64,000 nucleotides of DNA from Combretum micranthum (taxonomy: Eukaryota > Streptophyta > Magnoliopsida > Myrtales > Combretaceae). Positions 60,328-64,000 of the stretch are shown here, piece by piece; the first letter of the stretch is position 1, and the number at the start of each line of letters is the position of its first letter. The notes beneath the pieces are model-generated. The model did not search any database. It was not told the origin of the DNA and was given only the letters and a program-made list of their open reading frames with translations. The stretch is taken from positions 868,001 through 932,000 of the forward strand of contig JAMXBD010000365.1 in NCBI GenBank assembly GCA_024138025.1, read 5' to 3'. Both the position numbers and the translations under genes were made by a program.

Positions 60328-61476
60328 TGTAAACCTCTGAAAATTCATAATTCTTAGAAAATAATCCTAAGAGTCAAACACCGGAAACAAAACCCTAAAA
60401 TCGAACCAAGTTAAAACTTAATTCTAAATAAGATCAAAAACAAGATTTCTTAATCTGAGAAAAAGAGAACCCTTAAAGACAAAATAGAAAAATCCAACTA
60501 TCGGTTGAATCAACATCCGTACATCAATCGAATCACCTAACCGTTTTCTAAACACGCAAATAAAGACAATATATCCTAATGACGCTCGACAATGAAATGC
60601 TAAGATCTTAAATCATTCGATGAATTTTAGAATCGGAAATTTCAATTTTCACCAAAATTCAAACTAAGTTAACTCATAACCTTAGACTCGGTTAAACGAT
60701 CCCGAGAACTGAAAACTATTAAATAATCACAAATATAATGAGATAAACCTTAGATATTGAACTAAAAATATAATACGGTCAAAACTCCAAAATTATACGA
60801 TCTTACGAATAACTCGACAAAACCGGAAGTCAAACCGGAATCTTAAAAGTCAACAAAGCTTACAACAAACCCTAGTGTTTAAGATCCGGTAATCTTGTGC
60901 TCTTAAACCCTTGATAATGAAATGAAAATAATTGTTGATAATAGTTTGTAATAATATAGGGAAGCTTAAAAATATCACATTCGAAAAATTCTAGTGTCAT
61001 TCGGATCTAAACGGGATCAGTTTTCAAAAATCAAGCCCCGGTACACCAGATGGCAAAAATATTCCGTTAATACCAATAGACTTGTAAAAATATAAGGTTT
61101 TCAAAAATAACAGTTTTAGAATTTTTTTGTAGCTAAAAATTATAGATATCGCATTTACACGCGTATTTTTATTACTATCGGTATTTTAATTGTCTGTTTA
61201 CTATTCATAGTACTTTTCTACTATTCATTACTATTCCTCTATCTCTACTTTTCTTACTACCTATTCTTACACCTACATACCTATTTCTTACAATTTTCTT
61301 TTCCCATAAAAATTCTATACCACATATTACTAAACTTCTCTCACACTTTTCTTCTAAAATTAATTTTTAATCAAATTTCTCTCTCCTTTCATGTCTTTGC
61401 CGTCCACCCTCTCTCTCCTCACTCCTCATTTATTTTCTTTTTCAATTAATTACATCTAATTTTCACTCCAAAATTC

Positions 61477-61484
61477 TATAAATA
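61477..61484 (+). promoter_or_regulatory. TATA box of LTR 60328-64000
   Basis: TATAAATA followed by CCCCATTCCTC; same position as at 35023 in the sister LTR. Confidence 0.65.
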
Positions 61485-62084
61485 CCCCATTCCTCTTTCA
61501 TTCTTTCACATAATTCATTCTACTACCAAAACTCTCTCAAATTCACTACACAAACTCTCTCCACAAAATTTTCCTCTACCAAAATTCTCTTTCACCAAAT
61601 ACACACAAAATTTCTCTCTACAACTACCATTCTCAATAACCACATAACCATACATTCACTACCATCTTCAAACCACATAAACACTTTAGGTAAAGATTTC
61701 TTCTAACCATTTATTTATTCATGTCATGTAACTTAACATAAATATGGTGTTGTTTTGAAACTCACTTGAGTAGTAAAAGCAACAACATGTTCATGTTTTG
61801 TTCTTGTACATGAACTTCCTATTTTGTTATGTTATGTTGATTTTATCGTTGTTATAATGCTAATTCCTTATTCATATCTAACTAAATATATTTATGTATT
61901 TATATGTAATCTTTAGAGCATATAAGCTCACTTGTTATTTATTTAATTTCATGCTTTGTAATTTATTTATTTCATACTATTTTCTTAAGACTAGTCTTTC
62001 TAGTCTTAGACTTGTCCATATCAAGTCAAAACAACCTTTTATTTATTTTCTTTAATCTTTTGGGACTAGTCCATTCTTGGTCCC

Positions 62085-62162
62085 GAGATGCCTTGATGAA
62101 GCTAAGACTCCCAATACTTGACCGGGATACCTTGATGAAGCTAAGGTTCCCAATACTTGATA
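62085..62162 (+). repeat. 39-bp tandem duplication in a family A LTR
   Basis: Two 39-bp units (62085-62123 and 62124-62162) share CCTTGATGAAGCTAAG and CCCAATACTTGA. The LTR at 33879 and the family C LTR at 44131 have one unit; the inverted LTR has two. Confidence 0.75.
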
Positions 62163-64000
62163 TTTTTGTTTTGCTTATTATTATTTGTTTCTAGTATTTT
62201 CTTATGTTCTTATTATATTACATGTTCATGATACTTGCATCTACATAATGATATTGTCTAAACTAATAGAATTTTATTTCATTAAAGGAACTTAAAACTA
62301 AATTTTCTATTATGTGACTTGTCACAAAATAATGAAGTTATTATCAAACAATATAGAAATAGAGTAATACAAGTTTTCTCAAAGTTTTCTTAAATAACAA
62401 AGATAGTTTTACCAAGGAAACATAAGAAAGAAATACTTTCATTTTATATTATGGGAACCTAAGTTTTAGTAGAAAAATTTGTTAGTTTTCAAAGTTCTTA
62501 CAAAAAGCTTAAAGATTAAACTCTTTTAAACTCAATGACAAAACTAAGAAACCAAATAGTTTTCAAAGTTAAGATAAATTCAACTCATAAAGTTATAAAC
62601 CCACTTAGGAAAATAATGATTTTCAAATTTCTAAAGAAAGAACTTATTTTCAAATAATATAAACGAGATAAGATTAAAAACAAAGGATTTTATCAATAAA
62701 GAGGATTCTTTTCAAAAGAAATAAAAGAACAAGTTTTAGAAAATAAAAACTTATATTTTAAATAATAAATATAAAAAGACAAGACTCAATTTCTAAAACC
62801 ATTCTAAATACAAATTTATAAAAAGGTTTTCAACAACTTAATACACTTTTAATAAATTTGATCTTTAATCACTAGAAGTAAAATTTATGCAAGACTACGG
62901 TTAAAGGAAAATTTACTTGTTTTTGGAAAAAGAATAAAGAAAATAAAATAAGAATATACTCATTTATAATAACCTACGAAAATATAAAGTTTCTTCAAGA
63001 GACTTGAAAAAAAATTGTTAAAGTTAAAGTTTTAACAACTCAAAATGAATTGTTGTATAAAATAAATTATTGAGACACTACCATTAGAAATTTTGTATAT
63101 AAAGTGAGCTTATCTATATACTCAAAGGATTTATCAATTATATATACATATATATCTATATATTTTTTTTTACTAAAGGATTTTTGAATGAAGAAAATGG
63201 ATTTGCAAAAGTTTAGAAATATTCGTACCCAATGTTTTCGAAACCCAAAAGACCTTTGATGATAAAGATAACCTTAGAAATGGATAGATCTTTTCGAATA
63301 GGTAGAAGACGGTATATTATATGCAAAATTCCGAGTTAAAATAAGCAAGTTATGGCCATTTTAAATTGGAATTTCATTATATACGAATTTGACGAACATA
63401 GTGAAATAAAATTAGAAAGTTCAAGTAGAATTTCTATGAAATACTTATCCCGGGTATTTCTTTTATCTAGGTAACGAAAGACATGAGATTACCCTTCTTG
63501 AGGATTACTACAACTAAGAAGATCGCGAAATGGATGAATGAGTTGTTCCTCTTAATTTCGTTACCATGCTTGTGCTTGTAAAGTCGTAGCACTAGTATAC
63601 TAAGAAAAAACAAAAATGGATATATATTTGGGGAATTCAGGGTTATGTATATATATGTGATTCTATGTTTAGGCATGAAATGAAAATTAAGAATATCGCA
63701 ACTTCAAACTGTCTGTTTAAGTATTTTTGTTTACCTACTTGTATGACTGCTTATTATTTGCTAAATTGATTGATCGCCCTTTAATAAACCTTAATAAGGT
63801 TTGGCTTAAGAAAAATAAGACGTTCACGCATAGTATCCATCGAGTCACATTTCTTTCGGAAGGCTGCTACTCCTACGCGTAGAGTTGGATTGGCTGTTAT
63901 CGTGCTGTGACACGGGCCATGTTCCTTCCTAGAGAATCCAAATCGCCCGGGGAATGCAACTCTAAGTTTAGAGCCGAGCCAACCGAACGCTTTGGATGGG

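Larger units (their letters stand above)
50483..64000 (-). mobile_element. Ty3/gypsy chromovirus element 4, continues past the window
   Basis: On the minus strand: 5' LTR (from 59330, interrupted at 60328), primer site (59310-59321), leader, gag, protease, reverse transcriptase, RNase H, integrase, chromodomain, polypurine tract (53971-53985) and complete 3' LTR (50483-53970). The order with a C-terminal chromodomain and long LTRs fits the Tekay/Del branch. It is the best-preserved element in the window but has several stops and frame breaks. Its left flank is AAAAT (50478-50482); the matching duplication should lie past the window end. Confidence 0.88.
60328..64000 (+). mobile_element. Family A LTR inserted in the element 4 LTR, right end outside the window
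   Basis: It starts TGTAAACCTCTG and follows 33879-37420 in order and orientation to the window end, which falls about 0.7 kb before the expected GTGACA end. The left flank is ACCAA (60323-60327). TATA box at 61477-61484. A 39-bp tandem duplication is at 62085-62162. Whether it is a solo LTR or the 5' LTR of a full element cannot be told. Confidence 0.85.

Noticed and set aside
1..64000. Endogenous pararetrovirus (caulimovirid) remnants
   Set aside because: Every reverse transcriptase trace is accompanied by integrase and flanking LTRs with target duplications, as in Ty3/gypsy elements; no movement-protein trace was seen.

Overview
This window is nuclear DNA of a land plant and is almost entirely nested LTR retrotransposons. 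It is AT-rich, nearly every coding trace belongs to decayed Ty3/gypsy elements (gag CCHC knuckles, DTGA protease, reverse transcriptase, RNase H, integrase, chromodomain), and the primer-binding sites match plant initiator tRNA-Met. The only likely host gene is a broken 3' part of a ROOT HAIR DEFECTIVE 3 (RHD3)-like gene. No intact protein-coding gene, rRNA, tRNA or CRISPR array was found.

Layout. 1-4847: end of a 5' LTR, a primer-binding site and a decayed plus-strand gag-pol, cut off inside integrase. 4848-5980: fragment of a long LTR (family A). 5981-6466: gag zinc-knuckle remnant, resuming at 31124. 6467-31118: one complete minus-strand Ty3/gypsy insertion flanked by the 5-bp duplication AAGGA. 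Its two LTRs (6467-10272 and 24600-31118) enclose a decayed gag-pol, and later insertions have broken it up: solo LTR 13060-18304 (duplication CATAT), which itself holds a copia-like LTR 13655-15171 (CACTC); LTR 20249-23656; and solo LTR 24736-27428 (TAAAC). 31590-33878: plus-strand gag remnant with no pol, followed by a polypurine tract swollen into a long G run. 33879-42490: family A LTR split by an inverted family A solo LTR 37421-41761 (TTCCT). 44131-47565: solo LTR of family C (CTGGG). 47770-49978: RHD3-like pseudogene, minus strand. 50228-50482: piece of another LTR, interrupted by a minus-strand chromodomain-bearing Ty3/gypsy element from 50483 past the window end. That element has a complete 3' LTR, a nearly collinear gag-PR-RT-RH-IN-chromodomain region with several stops, and a 5' LTR interrupted at 60328 by yet another family A LTR.

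The minus-strand elements look like the Tekay/Del chromovirus branch: long LTRs of about 3.4-3.8 kb, an iMet primer site and a C-terminal chromodomain. Each insertion boundary was placed by finding TG...CA ends and matching 5-bp direct repeats, so the order of events can be read from the nesting.

The most unusual signal is in solo LTR 24736-27428. It carries four small perfect hairpins that share the loop GATGCA but have different, fully self-complementary stems. Three are directly abutting and are enclosed by a further complementary stem, giving a cloverleaf-like fold. The same LTR has a GC-rich island of imperfect GCCGCCGGC phrases and three more perfect hairpins near its 3' end. Other notable signals are a roughly 3.5-kb inverted repeat made by LTR-in-LTR insertion, small dyads kept in all long LTRs, and recurrent long G runs.
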